Source: an uncultured Thalassotalea sp.
Lineage (GTDB): Bacteria; Pseudomonadota; Gammaproteobacteria; Enterobacterales; Alteromonadaceae
DNA length: 64,000 bases
NCBI GenBank assembly: GCA_947492575.1
Contig: CANLNK010000005.1
Coordinates: 1-64,000, forward strand
Direction of reading: 5' to 3'
The notes beneath the pieces are model-generated. The model was not told the DNA's origin, did not search any database, and was given only the letters and a program-made list of their open reading frames with translations. Of the stretch, positions 33,312 through 42,196 are shown piece by piece (position 1 is the stretch's first letter; every line of letters starts with the position of its first letter). The position numbers were made by a program, and so were the translations under genes.

Positions 33312-34034
33312 GTGAAATTTTACCGAAAAATTAGTCCGATCAAAGCGATAAGCTTTGATTTGGACGACACCTTGTATAGCAATCGTCCGGTGATGGTGGC
33401 GACAGAGAAAGCTATGCCTGTTTTCTTTGCGGGGCAGCTTAGCTCTCTCGTCAGCGTTGACGAACCGATAACTTTTGATAGTCATTATTGGTGGCCGTTT
33501 CGCACCGAAATACTCTCCAAGACCAAAGCTTTGATTCACGATGTGACTGCGCTTCGCCTAGCTACTTATCAGGCAGGTATTCAAGCGCTGGGCGCTAGTG
33601 AAACGCAAGCAAAGCAACTAGCTGAACAAGCAATGGCATTTTTCTTGGCAAAACGCAGCGAGTTCGACGTGCCGCAGTCGAGTATTGATTTGCTGACGCG
33701 ACTGCGCAAACATGTGCCCGTGGTTGCTGTGAGCAATGGTAATGTCGATACCAAGGCAATTGGTATTCACCACTTGTTTGATCATATTTTCCACGCTGGC
33801 AATGGTTTAGCGAAAAAGCCTGATACAGATATGTTTTTTGCTGCGAGCGAAGCGCTATCTATTCCGTGTCAGCATATACTGCATGTAGGTGATTGTGGTC
33901 ATGCAGATATATTGGGCGCACATCGCGCCGGTATGCAAACCGCTTGGCTCTCCTGCTATGATGTGGGCAAACCAATTCAAGTATTGCCACATATTGAATT
34001 AGACGCTGTTTCACAGCTAAATCAGCTTTTCTAG
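33312..34034 (+). CDS. yigB: HAD-family hydrolase, YigB-like
   Basis: The 240 residues have the HAD motif I SFDLDDTLYSN, motif II (VAVSNGN), lysine motif KKPDTDMFF and motif IV VGDCGHADILGA. E. coli YigB dephosphorylates FMN and other small phosphates; the same role is inferred. The start is GTG at 33312, giving the family N-terminus. It sits between DUF484 and uvrD, as in E. coli except for the missing xerC. Confidence 0.9.
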   Translation: MKFYRKISPIKAISFDLDDTLYSNRPVMVATEKAMPVFFAGQLSSLVSVDEPITFDSHYWWPFRTEILSKTKALIHDVTALRLATYQAGIQALGASETQAKQLAEQAMAFFLAKRSEFDVPQSSIDLLTRLRKHVPVVAVSNGNVDTKAIGIHHLFDHIFHAGNGLAKKPDTDMFFAASEALSIPCQHILHVGDCGHADILGAHRAGMQTAWLSCYDVGKPIQVLPHIELDAVSQLNQLF

Positions 34035-34112
34035 CACATTTACTTCAAACTATTTAGTGCCGAAAAGTACTACACAATTTTAACTCCGATAATCGAAAAC
34101 GAGCACAGCTTA

Positions 34113-36290
34113 ATGGATGTTTCAGAATTACTAGACGGCTTAAATGACAAGCAGCGCGAAGCCGTCGCCGCCCCATTACAAAATATGTTAGTACTTGCGG
34201 GTGCTGGCAGCGGCAAAACCCGTGTGCTTGTGCATCGTATTGCTTGGTTGATGCAAGTTGAACAAGCAGCTTCCCACAGTATTTTAGCGGTGACCTTTAC
34301 CAACAAAGCTGCCGCTGAAATGCGTGGCCGTGTAGAGCAAGCAACTGGTGGTAATGTGTTTGGTATGTGGATTGGTACTTTCCACGGACTTGCTCATCGC
34401 TTGCTGCGTATGCACTTCCAAGAAGCTAACTTGCCGCAAAGCTTTCAGGTGCTAGATTCAGACGACCAGTTGCGGTTAGTTAAGCGCACCATTCGTGCTT
34501 TAAACCTTGATGAAAAGAAGTGGCCAGCTAAACAGGCGGTTTGGTACATCAATGGTAAAAAGGACGAAGGCCTAAGACCGAAACATATTGATGCCCAATA
34601 TGATCCGACCGAGCAAACTTTTATCAATATTTACCAGAGTTACCAAGATGCCTGTGACCGCGCTGGATTAGTAGACTTCGCTGAGTTGCTGTTGCGAGCT
34701 CATGAGCTTTGGTTAAATCACCCAGCATTGCTTGCCCACTATCAGCAGCGCTTTAAGCATATCTTAGTGGACGAATTTCAAGATACGAATGCTATTCAAT
34801 ATGCATGGCTGACAATGTTAGGTCAGCAGCAAAGTAAAGTCATGATTGTTGGTGATGATGATCAGTCAATTTATGGCTGGCGCGGTGCAAAAATTGAAAA
34901 CATTCAGCGTTTTTTATCAGATTATAAAGGTGCTGAAACTATTCGGTTAGAGCAAAATTACCGCTCGACAGCGAACATTCTAAACGCTGCTAATAAGTTG
35001 ATAGCCAATAACAATAATCGACTGGGTAAAGACTTGTGGACGCAAGATGACGCCGGCGAGAAAATTTCCATTTATACGGCTTTCAATGAAATTGATGAAG
35101 CACGCTTTATCTCTGGTCGCATTGGCGCATGGCGCGAAGAAAATGGCTCGCTAGATGATGTCGCGATTTTGTATCGATCGAATGCGCAATCACGTTTACT
35201 TGAAGAAGCTCTGCTACAAAGCCAGTTGCCTTATCGAATATACGGCGGGTTACGATTCTTCGAACGTCAGGAAATTAAAGACGCTCTTGCTTATATGCGC
35301 CTAATTAATAACCGTGATGACGATGCTGCTTTTGAGCGTGTGATCAATACCCCAACACGTGGCATTGGCAATCAGACAATAGCCATTGTGCGAGATGCAG
35401 CCAAGTCACTGGAAATGACGCTATGGCAGGCAAGTAAGCAATTGCTGGAAGAGCAAAGCTTGAAAGGTCGAGCGGCAAATGCCGTGAAGAACTTTGTTGA
35501 TCTGGTTGACCAACTTGAAGATGACTCTATTAATTTGGATTTAGACCAACAGGTTAATCATGTGATTAATCACAGCGGTTTAAAAGCCATGTATCAGGCT
35601 GAAAAAGGCGAGCGTGCGCAGGCACGTATTGAGAACTTAAATGAGCTAGTGACAGCTTGCCAAACTTTCGAAATGGATCCAGAGCTTGAAGAAGAGCAAA
35701 CGAAACTTACGGCATTTTTAACCCATGCGTCGCTTGAAGCAGGTGAATCGCAAGCGGATGAATATGAGCCAGCAGTGCAGTTAATGACAATGCACTCAGC
35801 AAAAGGACTAGAGTTTCCTCTCGTCTTCATTGCGGGCCTTGAAGAAGGGATGTTTCCTTCGCAACAATCTCATGAAGATATTAGCCGCTTAGAGGAAGAA
35901 CGTCGGCTATGTTATGTTGGCATGACAAGGGCGAAGGAGAAGCTATACTTATGTCATGCGGAAAGCAGACGCTTGTATGGTCAGGAAAAATATCATAAGC
36001 CGAGTCGCTTTTTACGTGAACTACCTAGCGAGTGCGTAGAAGAAATTCGCATGCAAAATCAAGTATCACGCCCAGCAACTAGCGGTCGATTTTCATCAAC
36101 ATTTACCGCCGAAGCATTTGAAGGAACAGGCTTTAACTTAGGCCAAAGAGTAATGCATCAGAAGTTTGGTGAGGGTGTGGTGCTGAATTATGAAGGTACT
36201 GGTGCACAAAGTCGCATTCAAGTGAACTTTGAGCAAGTCGGTATCAAGTGGTTAGTAGTTTCTTACGCCAACCTAGTCGCAATAGACTAG
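34113..36290 (+). CDS. uvrD: DNA helicase II UvrD
   Basis: Superfamily 1A 3'-5' helicase of nucleotide-excision and mismatch repair. The 725 residues carry Walker A AGAGSGKT (29-36), GTFHGLAHRLLR, VDEFQDTN, GDDDQSIYGWRGA, LEQNYRS, TMHSAKGLEF and VGMTRAKEKLYL, with the C-terminal Tudor-like tail (GQRVMHQKFGEGVVLN). I see no convincing LexA box in the 78 bases upstream. Confidence 0.97.
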   Translation: MDVSELLDGLNDKQREAVAAPLQNMLVLAGAGSGKTRVLVHRIAWLMQVEQAASHSILAVTFTNKAAAEMRGRVEQATGGNVFGMWIGTFHGLAHRLLRMHFQEANLPQSFQVLDSDDQLRLVKRTIRALNLDEKKWPAKQAVWYINGKKDEGLRPKHIDAQYDPTEQTFINIYQSYQDACDRAGLVDFAELLLRAHELWLNHPALLAHYQQRFKHILVDEFQDTNAIQYAWLTMLGQQQSKVMIVGDDDQSIYGWRGAKIENIQRFLSDYKGAETIRLEQNYRSTANILNAANKLIANNNNRLGKDLWTQDDAGEKISIYTAFNEIDEARFISGRIGAWREENGSLDDVAILYRSNAQSRLLEEALLQSQLPYRIYGGLRFFERQEIKDALAYMRLINNRDDDAAFERVINTPTRGIGNQTIAIVRDAAKSLEMTLWQASKQLLEEQSLKGRAANAVKNFVDLVDQLEDDSINLDLDQQVNHVINHSGLKAMYQAEKGERAQARIENLNELVTACQTFEMDPELEEEQTKLTAFLTHASLEAGESQADEYEPAVQLMTMHSAKGLEFPLVFIAGLEEGMFPSQQSHEDISRLEEERRLCYVGMTRAKEKLYLCHAESRRLYGQEKYHKPSRFLRELPSECVEEIRMQNQVSRPATSGRFSSTFTAEAFEGTGFNLGQRVMHQKFGEGVVLNYEGTGAQSRIQVNFEQVGIKWLVVSYANLVAID

Positions 36291-36325
36291 CTTGGCTATA
36301 GATTGAAGGAATAAAAGAGGTAAGA

Positions 36326-37576
36326 ATGGCAGAACGTTTGTTGGTCGTTGAAGACAGTAGAGCAATGGCCAAAGTCATTGAGCAGCTAGGTAAGTCACTA
36401 GGCTACGAAGTAACCATTGCAGCCTCTCTAGCTGAAGTTGAAGCGATATTGCAAGGTGAAGGTGGAGGCGACTTTTTTGTGGCGACCGTCGACTATTCGT
36501 TACCTGATGCCCACGATGGTGAGGCGATCAAATGCGTGTTATCTCATGGCATACCAAGTATCGTACTTACGGGTCATATGGATGATGTTACTCGCCAGAA
36601 AATTCTCGCACAGCCGGTAGTCGATTATATTCCCAAGGAAAATAGTCAGGCGTTCTTATACCTAAAACGCGTTCTACATTGGCAATTAACCAACAAGAAT
36701 AACGGCATATTAGTGGTTGACGATTCACTTGCAACACGTAACCACATTGTAGAGCTGTTGAAGCGTCGAAATTTTGCTGTTTATGTGGCTAACGACGGCG
36801 AAAAAGCGTTGGAAGTGCTGGCTGAACATAGCAACATTAAAGTGGTGATTACTGATCTTGAAATGCCGGTAATGGATGGCATAGAGCTAACCAACGAAAT
36901 TCGTAAACGCTATAGCCGCGATAGAGTTTCGGTCATTGGTATTTCAGGCGCTACAAGCGGTATTCACTCTGCTCGCTTCATTAAAAATGGTGCCGATGAC
37001 TTCTTACGCAAGCCTTTCTGCCCTGAAGAGTTTTACTGTCGTGTTACGCAAAGTATTGAGAACTTGGCGAATATTGCGAAAATTCAACGCGCAGCGAATA
37101 CGGACTACCTAACAGAGTTGCCGAATCGTCGCGCGTTTATTCAATTCTCTGAAAAGAAAATTGCCAGCAATATTGGAGATCAAGTGCAGTATTGCCTTGC
37201 TATGGTGGATATCGACTACTTCAAGCAAGTCAACGACAACTATGGTCATGAGGCTGGTGATAACTTCTTAAAGATGGTCGCTCTATACATGCGCAAGCAT
37301 TTAGGTGGTGCTATGCTGGCGCGCTTAGGTGGTGAAGAGTTTGCGGTATTGATGTCTGGTGTTGATGAAGATCAGCTGTATAGTCGCTTAGATGACTTAC
37401 GTCGTGAGATTTCGGTTGCCCAAATGCCTTATGAAGGCCAGCAAATCTCGACAACGGTGAGCATTGGTGTTGTCTTTAATGGCGAGACGTCTTTAGCTGC
37501 CCAAATGAATCAAGCAGACCAAGCGCTTTATAACGCTAAAGAAAACGGTCGCAATCAAATTGCTATTGCTGAGTAG
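36326..37576 (+). CDS. Response regulator with two receiver domains and GGDEF output
   Basis: The 416 residues comprise REC1 (1-120, phospho-acceptor D56 in VATVDYSLP) and REC2 (125-245, D177 in VITDLEMPVMDG, conserved Lys in FLRKPF). GGDEF spans about 255-415, with active site GGEEF at 335-339. No RxxD inhibitory site is present upstream, so product inhibition is not expected. GAGG precedes the ATG. No histidine kinase gene is adjacent. Confidence 0.93.
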   Translation: MAERLLVVEDSRAMAKVIEQLGKSLGYEVTIAASLAEVEAILQGEGGGDFFVATVDYSLPDAHDGEAIKCVLSHGIPSIVLTGHMDDVTRQKILAQPVVDYIPKENSQAFLYLKRVLHWQLTNKNNGILVVDDSLATRNHIVELLKRRNFAVYVANDGEKALEVLAEHSNIKVVITDLEMPVMDGIELTNEIRKRYSRDRVSVIGISGATSGIHSARFIKNGADDFLRKPFCPEEFYCRVTQSIENLANIAKIQRAANTDYLTELPNRRAFIQFSEKKIASNIGDQVQYCLAMVDIDYFKQVNDNYGHEAGDNFLKMVALYMRKHLGGAMLARLGGEEFAVLMSGVDEDQLYSRLDDLRREISVAQMPYEGQQISTTVSIGVVFNGETSLAAQMNQADQALYNAKENGRNQIAIAE

Positions 37577-37599
37577 AGAAGTATGCAATTAAACATAGA

Positions 37600-37625
37600 A
37601 AAGGGCGGCTTCGCTCTTTTTTTTT
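37600..37625 (+). terminator. Rho-independent terminator after the REC-REC-GGDEF gene
   Basis: AAAGGGCG pairs with CGCTCTTT (one G-U) around loop GCTT and runs into a further stretch of T. Confidence 0.88.
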
Positions 37626-37702
37626 GCGTCAAATTTGCAGATATGAAACTTATTGGCTAATAACTTATACGTCGAGGATAGAGCTATTAAAAGGAACTTA
37701 AC

Positions 37703-38563
37703 ATGGAAACTCTTCATATTGGCGATAAAGGAGAAGCTGTTTATCAACTCCAACAGCAATTAATTAGTTTAGGTTATTCGTTAGGCCAAGTTGATGGTCA
37801 TTTTGGTGATAAAACTGATAATGCAGTGCGTTTATTTCAGCAAGCGGCAGGCTTAACAATCGATGGGATTTTCGGTCGACAAAGTTACGCGAAACTAGCT
37901 AAGGAGTATGCAAATAAATCGCGACAGGAAACACAATCTCAAAGTGCAGAGGTAGCTCCAACTATAGGTGGAAATGGTGAGTTAGTTGACGAGCAAGGTT
38001 TTCACACTCCACTAGTAAAACGTATTTGCCATGGTTCGCCAGCTGTTAATATTGATAGCAACTGGCCGCTGATAGAGCATAGCTTGCGCGCTCAATCACT
38101 CGCTGATTTACCCATGATGTTGATGGCTATAGCGACGGTCTACGTCGAAACCGGAAGCTTTAAACCCATTAGTGAATATCTTTCCAAGTACAACACAACA
38201 TTTACCAGTCATGATTTTGATAAATATGATGACCGTAAAGATCTAGGTAACACAGGAGCACCAGACGGTGCACGCTTCAAAGGTCGTGGCTATATTCAGC
38301 TAACGGGTCGTGCGAATTATCGAAATATTGGTGAGCTTCTTGACTTAGGTAATGCACTAGAGAGGCAACCTGAACTTGCTAACGATGGTGATATTGCAGG
38401 ACAAGTTCTTGCCGCTTTTTTGAAGCGACAAGAAGCGAGTATACGTGCAGCACTTGAAGCACACGATTTAGCGAAAGCGCGACGTATTGTTAATGGTGGT
38501 CGTCATGGCTTGCCTGAGTTTGAACGTTGCTACAACCTTGGCTTAGCTGCAAGCGGTGCTTAG
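37703..38563 (+). CDS. Peptidoglycan-binding plus GH19 (chitinase/lysozyme-like) hydrolase
   Basis: The 286 residues comprise a PG_binding_1 domain (about 5-65, LGQVDGHFGDKTDNAVRLFQ) and a linker. A GH19 catalytic domain follows (about 105-280), with ATVYVETGSFKPISEYL, carrying the probable catalytic Glu residues, and RFKGRGYIQLTGRANY. There is no signal peptide, lipobox or membrane helix. Such leaderless proteins are known as phage endolysins and some secreted antibacterial effectors. No phage or type VI secretion genes are adjacent. AAGGA precedes the ATG. Confidence 0.85.
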   Translation: METLHIGDKGEAVYQLQQQLISLGYSLGQVDGHFGDKTDNAVRLFQQAAGLTIDGIFGRQSYAKLAKEYANKSRQETQSQSAEVAPTIGGNGELVDEQGFHTPLVKRICHGSPAVNIDSNWPLIEHSLRAQSLADLPMMLMAIATVYVETGSFKPISEYLSKYNTTFTSHDFDKYDDRKDLGNTGAPDGARFKGRGYIQLTGRANYRNIGELLDLGNALERQPELANDGDIAGQVLAAFLKRQEASIRAALEAHDLAKARRIVNGGRHGLPEFERCYNLGLAASGA

Positions 38564-38586
38564 TTATGCTCTGCTATGATTAGCGC

Positions 38587-39498
38587 CTAGTTGTTAGCAC
38601 GCTTTTGGCGCCTTGCTCTTAGGGAATCCAAGCTATAAATCATCAGCGCCGCCCAAATAAACGCAAAGGTAGCTAATTTAGCGGGGTGAAGCGGCTCTTG
38701 GTACATGAATGTGGCCAATAAAAACATAATGCTCGGGCCTATGTACTGGAAGAAGCCAAGCGTGGCCAAGGTTAAACGTTTAGCAGCAGCTGTGAAGCAA
38801 AGTAGCGGTGCAGTTGTTACTATACCTGCTGCGATGAGCGTTAGGTTCAGCGCCGAAGTATTTTCCATCATATTGCTGGTCGGGCTGGCGATAAAAAACT
38901 GCCAGAATATCAATGCGATTGGTAACATAACTAAAGATTCTACGAGTAAGCCAACAAATGAATCGACGTGAAGCTTCTTGCGCAATAAGCCGTAAACCCC
39001 AAATGTTCCTGCTAGTACAAGAGAAATAATGGGTAAAGTCCCCAACATCACAACTTGAATTAGTACCCCAGCTACAGCTAGACCTACGGCAACGCCTTGC
39101 CATTTTCTCAAGCGCTCACCAAGAAATATGATGCCTAACGCAACATTGAGAAGAGGGTTAATGTAATAGCCTAGACTGGCATCAAGTAGGTAGTCGTTGT
39201 TAACTGCCCAGATAAATAGGTACCAGTTAGTGGCGAGAATTGTAGCGGTTAATAGTAGTCGGCTTAGCTGCTTTTTATTGGTGATTACCTGAATAAATTG
39301 CGGTCCTTTTTTAATAGCGAAAACGATCACTAACAAAAGTACGCTCGACCAAACAATTCGGTGAACAAGAATTTCGCCTGCGCCAACTGAGTCTAAAAGC
39401 TTGAAATAAAGTGGTGCGAAGCCCCACATCATGTAGGCAAGAACTGCGTTGATGACACCTGAATTAGCTTGGCTATGATTGGGCTGCGTTGATGACAT
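38587..39498 (-). CDS. rarD: EamA-family transporter RarD
   Basis: Inner-membrane protein of 303 residues with about ten helices (two EamA halves). The N-terminal AVLAYMMWGFAPLYFKLL, VHRIVWSS and the C-terminal FFQYIGPSIMFLLATFMYQEP are characteristic of RarD, historically linked to chloramphenicol sensitivity. The substrate is unknown. It converges with the GH19 gene with only 23 bases between stops. Confidence 0.9.
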   Translation of the reverse strand: MSSTQPNHSQANSGVINAVLAYMMWGFAPLYFKLLDSVGAGEILVHRIVWSSVLLLVIVFAIKKGPQFIQVITNKKQLSRLLLTATILATNWYLFIWAVNNDYLLDASLGYYINPLLNVALGIIFLGERLRKWQGVAVGLAVAGVLIQVVMLGTLPIISLVLAGTFGVYGLLRKKLHVDSFVGLLVESLVMLPIALIFWQFFIASPTSNMMENTSALNLTLIAAGIVTTAPLLCFTAAAKRLTLATLGFFQYIGPSIMFLLATFMYQEPLHPAKLATFAFIWAALMIYSLDSLRARRQKRANN

Positions 39499-39598
39499 GA
39501 GAAAGTCGAATTCCTGCTTGCGAGCAAATAAAAAAGGCGGCAGATTTTACCACGGCCTCGTTATGTCCGATAGCAGTTAATCAATTCTGATATCAATT

Positions 39599-39610
39599 AG
39601 GGCGTGTTGA
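39599..39610. repeat. Solo terminal-repeat fragment of the palindromic element family
   Basis: AGGGCGTGTTGA, preceded by T, equals the first 12 bases of the copy 1 right terminal repeat. No second end or body is found within a few hundred bases. It lies just downstream of the thioesterase stop. Being short, it could be chance, but the full 12-mer match and the repeated position beside a gene end support a relic. Confidence 0.4.
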
Positions 39611-39617
39611 TGGTTGG

Positions 39618-40073
39618 TTAGCCAACCATATAAGTCCCTGTGCCAAAGGCGATGTGGTCACCCTTTTCATTGTGCAGTTCCATACGTGCAACCGCCACTT
39701 TGCTGCCGCTTCGAATGATATACGCGGTTGCGACAAAGTGTTCGCCTCTGCCGGGGCGTAAAAAGTCGGTACGCAAGTCGATTGTTCCAAGCTTACTAAT
39801 GTTTTCTTGAATCGTGAGCGGGGATACTTCATCCATGTTGGCGATAATACTTGCTGCTGCCACTACACCACCTGCAAGATCGAGAGCCGCAGCAGTGACC
39901 CCGCCGTGAAGGATTTTCTGCATTGGATTACCAATGAGCTTGTCTTGCCATTTAAAACTGACTTCTGAACGCTCTTCGTCAAAACGTGAGATCTCAAACC
40001 CCAAGAGTTGGTTGAATGGCATGTTTGTATTCCATAGCTCAGCAACGCGCTGATAAACCTCTGTTTTATCCAT
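39618..40073 (-). CDS. PaaI-type hotdog thioesterase
   Basis: The 151 residues have a single hotdog domain (4HBT), with the active-site helix region ILHGGVTAAALDLAGGVVAAA and the DLRTDFLRPGRGEHF strand. It probably hydrolyses an acyl- or phenylacetyl-CoA-type thioester in the cytoplasm. No phenylacetate genes are nearby. It is a single gene, divergent from recQ. Confidence 0.85.
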   Translation of the reverse strand: MDKTEVYQRVAELWNTNMPFNQLLGFEISRFDEERSEVSFKWQDKLIGNPMQKILHGGVTAAALDLAGGVVAAASIIANMDEVSPLTIQENISKLGTIDLRTDFLRPGRGEHFVATAYIIRSGSKVAVARMELHNEKGDHIAFGTGTYMVG

Positions 40074-40204
40074 AACGATTATTCTTTCTCATCACTTTTA
40101 TTTACCAAGCGTACCAGTTTTTGTGACTTTTTTTAAACAGGTAGCTAGGGAAAAATTACCGCTTAAGGTAGAATGCCAGCGCTTTTGATTAACTTGGAAT
40201 ATAC

Positions 40205-42013
40205 TTGAATTTAGCTCCTGCCATCGACCAAGATCACTTGTTGTCTTCGCTTAAACATCACTTTGGTTACACTGCTTTCCGTACTGGGCAAGCAGAGATC
40301 ATCGAGCAAGTGTTAGCGGGGCGTGATAGCTTGGTATTAATGCCAACTGGTGGTGGTAAGTCCTTGTGTTATCAATTGCCTGCTACATTGCTAAACGGCA
40401 TTACCATTGTAGTGTGTCCGCTTATTTCTCTTATGAAAGACCAAGTCGATAGTCTCACGCGGCAAGGTATCAGTGCGGCTTACGTCAATTCAAGTTTATC
40501 CAATGATGAAATTAACGATATTTTTGCTCGTTTAGCCGCGGGTAAAATTACACTTCTGTATGTAGCGCCAGAGCGTTTAACGCAACACTATTTTCTTGAG
40601 GGGCTGGCGAGTCTGCCTATTCGATTATTTGCCATTGACGAAGCGCACTGTATTTCACAATGGGGACACGATTTTCGTCGCGCCTACACGCAGCTTGGCA
40701 TTTTAAAGCTGCATTTTCCCCAGATTCCCGTTATTGCATTAACCGCAACTGCCGATGTCACGACACGTAAAGACATATTAGCCCAGCTGAATTTGCATGA
40801 CCCTTATGTACATTTGGATAGCTTTGATCGCCCTAATATTCGCTTCACCTTAGCAGAAAAGTACAACGGGCAGAAACAGATTTTGGCATATATCAAACAG
40901 CGCAAAGACGATGCAGGGATTGTTTACTGTAGTAGTCGTTGGCAAGTGGAAAAGCTGAGCGAATTTCTCGGCAAGTCAGGCATTAATTGTGCGGCTTATC
41001 ATGCTGGCTTAGAACCCGAAATTCGCGCTTACGTACAAGATGGATTTACCAAAGACAATATTCAAATCGTCGTAGCGACCGTCGCGTTTGGTTTGGGGAT
41101 TAACAAGCCAAATGTTCGCTATGTAGTGCACTTTGAGCCGCCGCGTACCATTGAATCTTACTATCAAGAAATTGGTCGAGCAGGTCGTGATGGCTTAGCT
41201 GCGGAAGCGCTGTTTTTATACGACGAAGGCGACATTGAACGCATACGCAAACGTATTAATGACAGCGAAGATGAACATCGCGCGAAAGTTGAATTACAGC
41301 GTTTTAAAGCGATGACCGACTTTGTTGAGGCGCAAACTTGTCGCCGTAAAGTGGTACTGAACTACTTTGCTGAATACACAAAACAACGTTGTGGTAACTG
41401 TGACATTTGCCTTGATCCACCAACAGAGTTCGATGCCACGGAAGTTGCTCAGAAAGTTCTGTCGTGCGTTTTTCGTATTGATCAACAAGGTGATAGCCAA
41501 TATTTGGTGGAAGTACTCCGCGGTCAAGTGACCCCAAAAATCCAGCAGAATGGCCACGACAAGGTGTCGACATTTGCGATTGGAAAAGACAAAACACCCA
41601 GCTATTGGTATGCCATTATTCGACAATTAATCCATCACGGTTATTTGCAGCAAGATATCGCTCAAAATTCGAGTTTAAAGCTGACGGAAGCCGCTCGAAC
41701 AGTGCTTAAAGCGGAAGAAGCGCTGATGCTTGCGGCACCGCGTCTGCAACAAGCGAGTTACTGGCAACAAAAGACAGTTTCAAAACAATACGATCGTAAG
41801 CTGTTTGGCAAACTTCGATCATTGCGTAAAACACTCGCAGACGCCGAAGATGTTGCCCCGTTTATTGTCTTTAACGATGCGACACTTTCAGAGTTAGCAC
41901 GTATGCAGCCGACTAACGAAGCACAAATGCTAAGAGTATCAGGTGTCGGTGACACCAAGCTTGCTCGTTATGGAGAGCCATTCCTAGCGCTAATTAAAGA
42001 ACACCTTGGATAA
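40205..42013 (+). CDS. recQ: ATP-dependent DNA helicase RecQ
   Basis: The 602 residues comprise helicase domains with PTGGGKS (47-53), DEAH (145-148) and the aromatic-rich loop (CISQWGHDFR). The RecQ zinc-binding domain (CRRKVVLNYFAE, CGNCDICL), winged helix and C-terminal HRDC domain (about 520-600) follow. The start is TTG at 40205, matching the family N-terminus. It processes stalled forks and the RecF pathway. Confidence 0.96.
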   Translation: MNLAPAIDQDHLLSSLKHHFGYTAFRTGQAEIIEQVLAGRDSLVLMPTGGGKSLCYQLPATLLNGITIVVCPLISLMKDQVDSLTRQGISAAYVNSSLSNDEINDIFARLAAGKITLLYVAPERLTQHYFLEGLASLPIRLFAIDEAHCISQWGHDFRRAYTQLGILKLHFPQIPVIALTATADVTTRKDILAQLNLHDPYVHLDSFDRPNIRFTLAEKYNGQKQILAYIKQRKDDAGIVYCSSRWQVEKLSEFLGKSGINCAAYHAGLEPEIRAYVQDGFTKDNIQIVVATVAFGLGINKPNVRYVVHFEPPRTIESYYQEIGRAGRDGLAAEALFLYDEGDIERIRKRINDSEDEHRAKVELQRFKAMTDFVEAQTCRRKVVLNYFAEYTKQRCGNCDICLDPPTEFDATEVAQKVLSCVFRIDQQGDSQYLVEVLRGQVTPKIQQNGHDKVSTFAIGKDKTPSYWYAIIRQLIHHGYLQQDIAQNSSLKLTEAARTVLKAEEALMLAAPRLQQASYWQQKTVSKQYDRKLFGKLRSLRKTLADAEDVAPFIVFNDATLSELARMQPTNEAQMLRVSGVGDTKLARYGEPFLALIKEHLG

Positions 42014-42143
42014 CCTATTGCTAAGCTAAGCGCTAGCTTTCCACGATTGAAAACTATAGATCTCGCCCTAACCTTTTTTCAATTTGCTTTTCCGACGTTG
42101 AGATTTTTTATTCATTTATATCGTGCCACCGCTAGAAAATTGT

Positions 42144-42162
42144 GATGTTATACTGTAACATC
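42144..42162 (+). promoter_or_regulatory. Zur-like operator upstream of the TonB receptor
   Basis: GATGTTATACTGTAACATC is a 7+7 inverted repeat (GATGTTA/TAACATC) with a 5-nt centre. From memory, the gammaproteobacterial Zur consensus is ATGTTATAnTATAACAT; this site differs at one defined position. It lies 35 bases before the GTG start and contains a TATACT hexamer that could be the -10, so a bound repressor would block transcription. Zur would repress when zinc is plentiful. Confidence 0.65.
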
Positions 42163-42196
42163 TTCTGCCGATTTGTTCCCTTCCCGAGAAAAATAA

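Noticed and set aside
34034-34112. LexA box upstream of uvrD
   Set aside because: I looked for CTGT-N8-ACAG in the gap and found no acceptable match.
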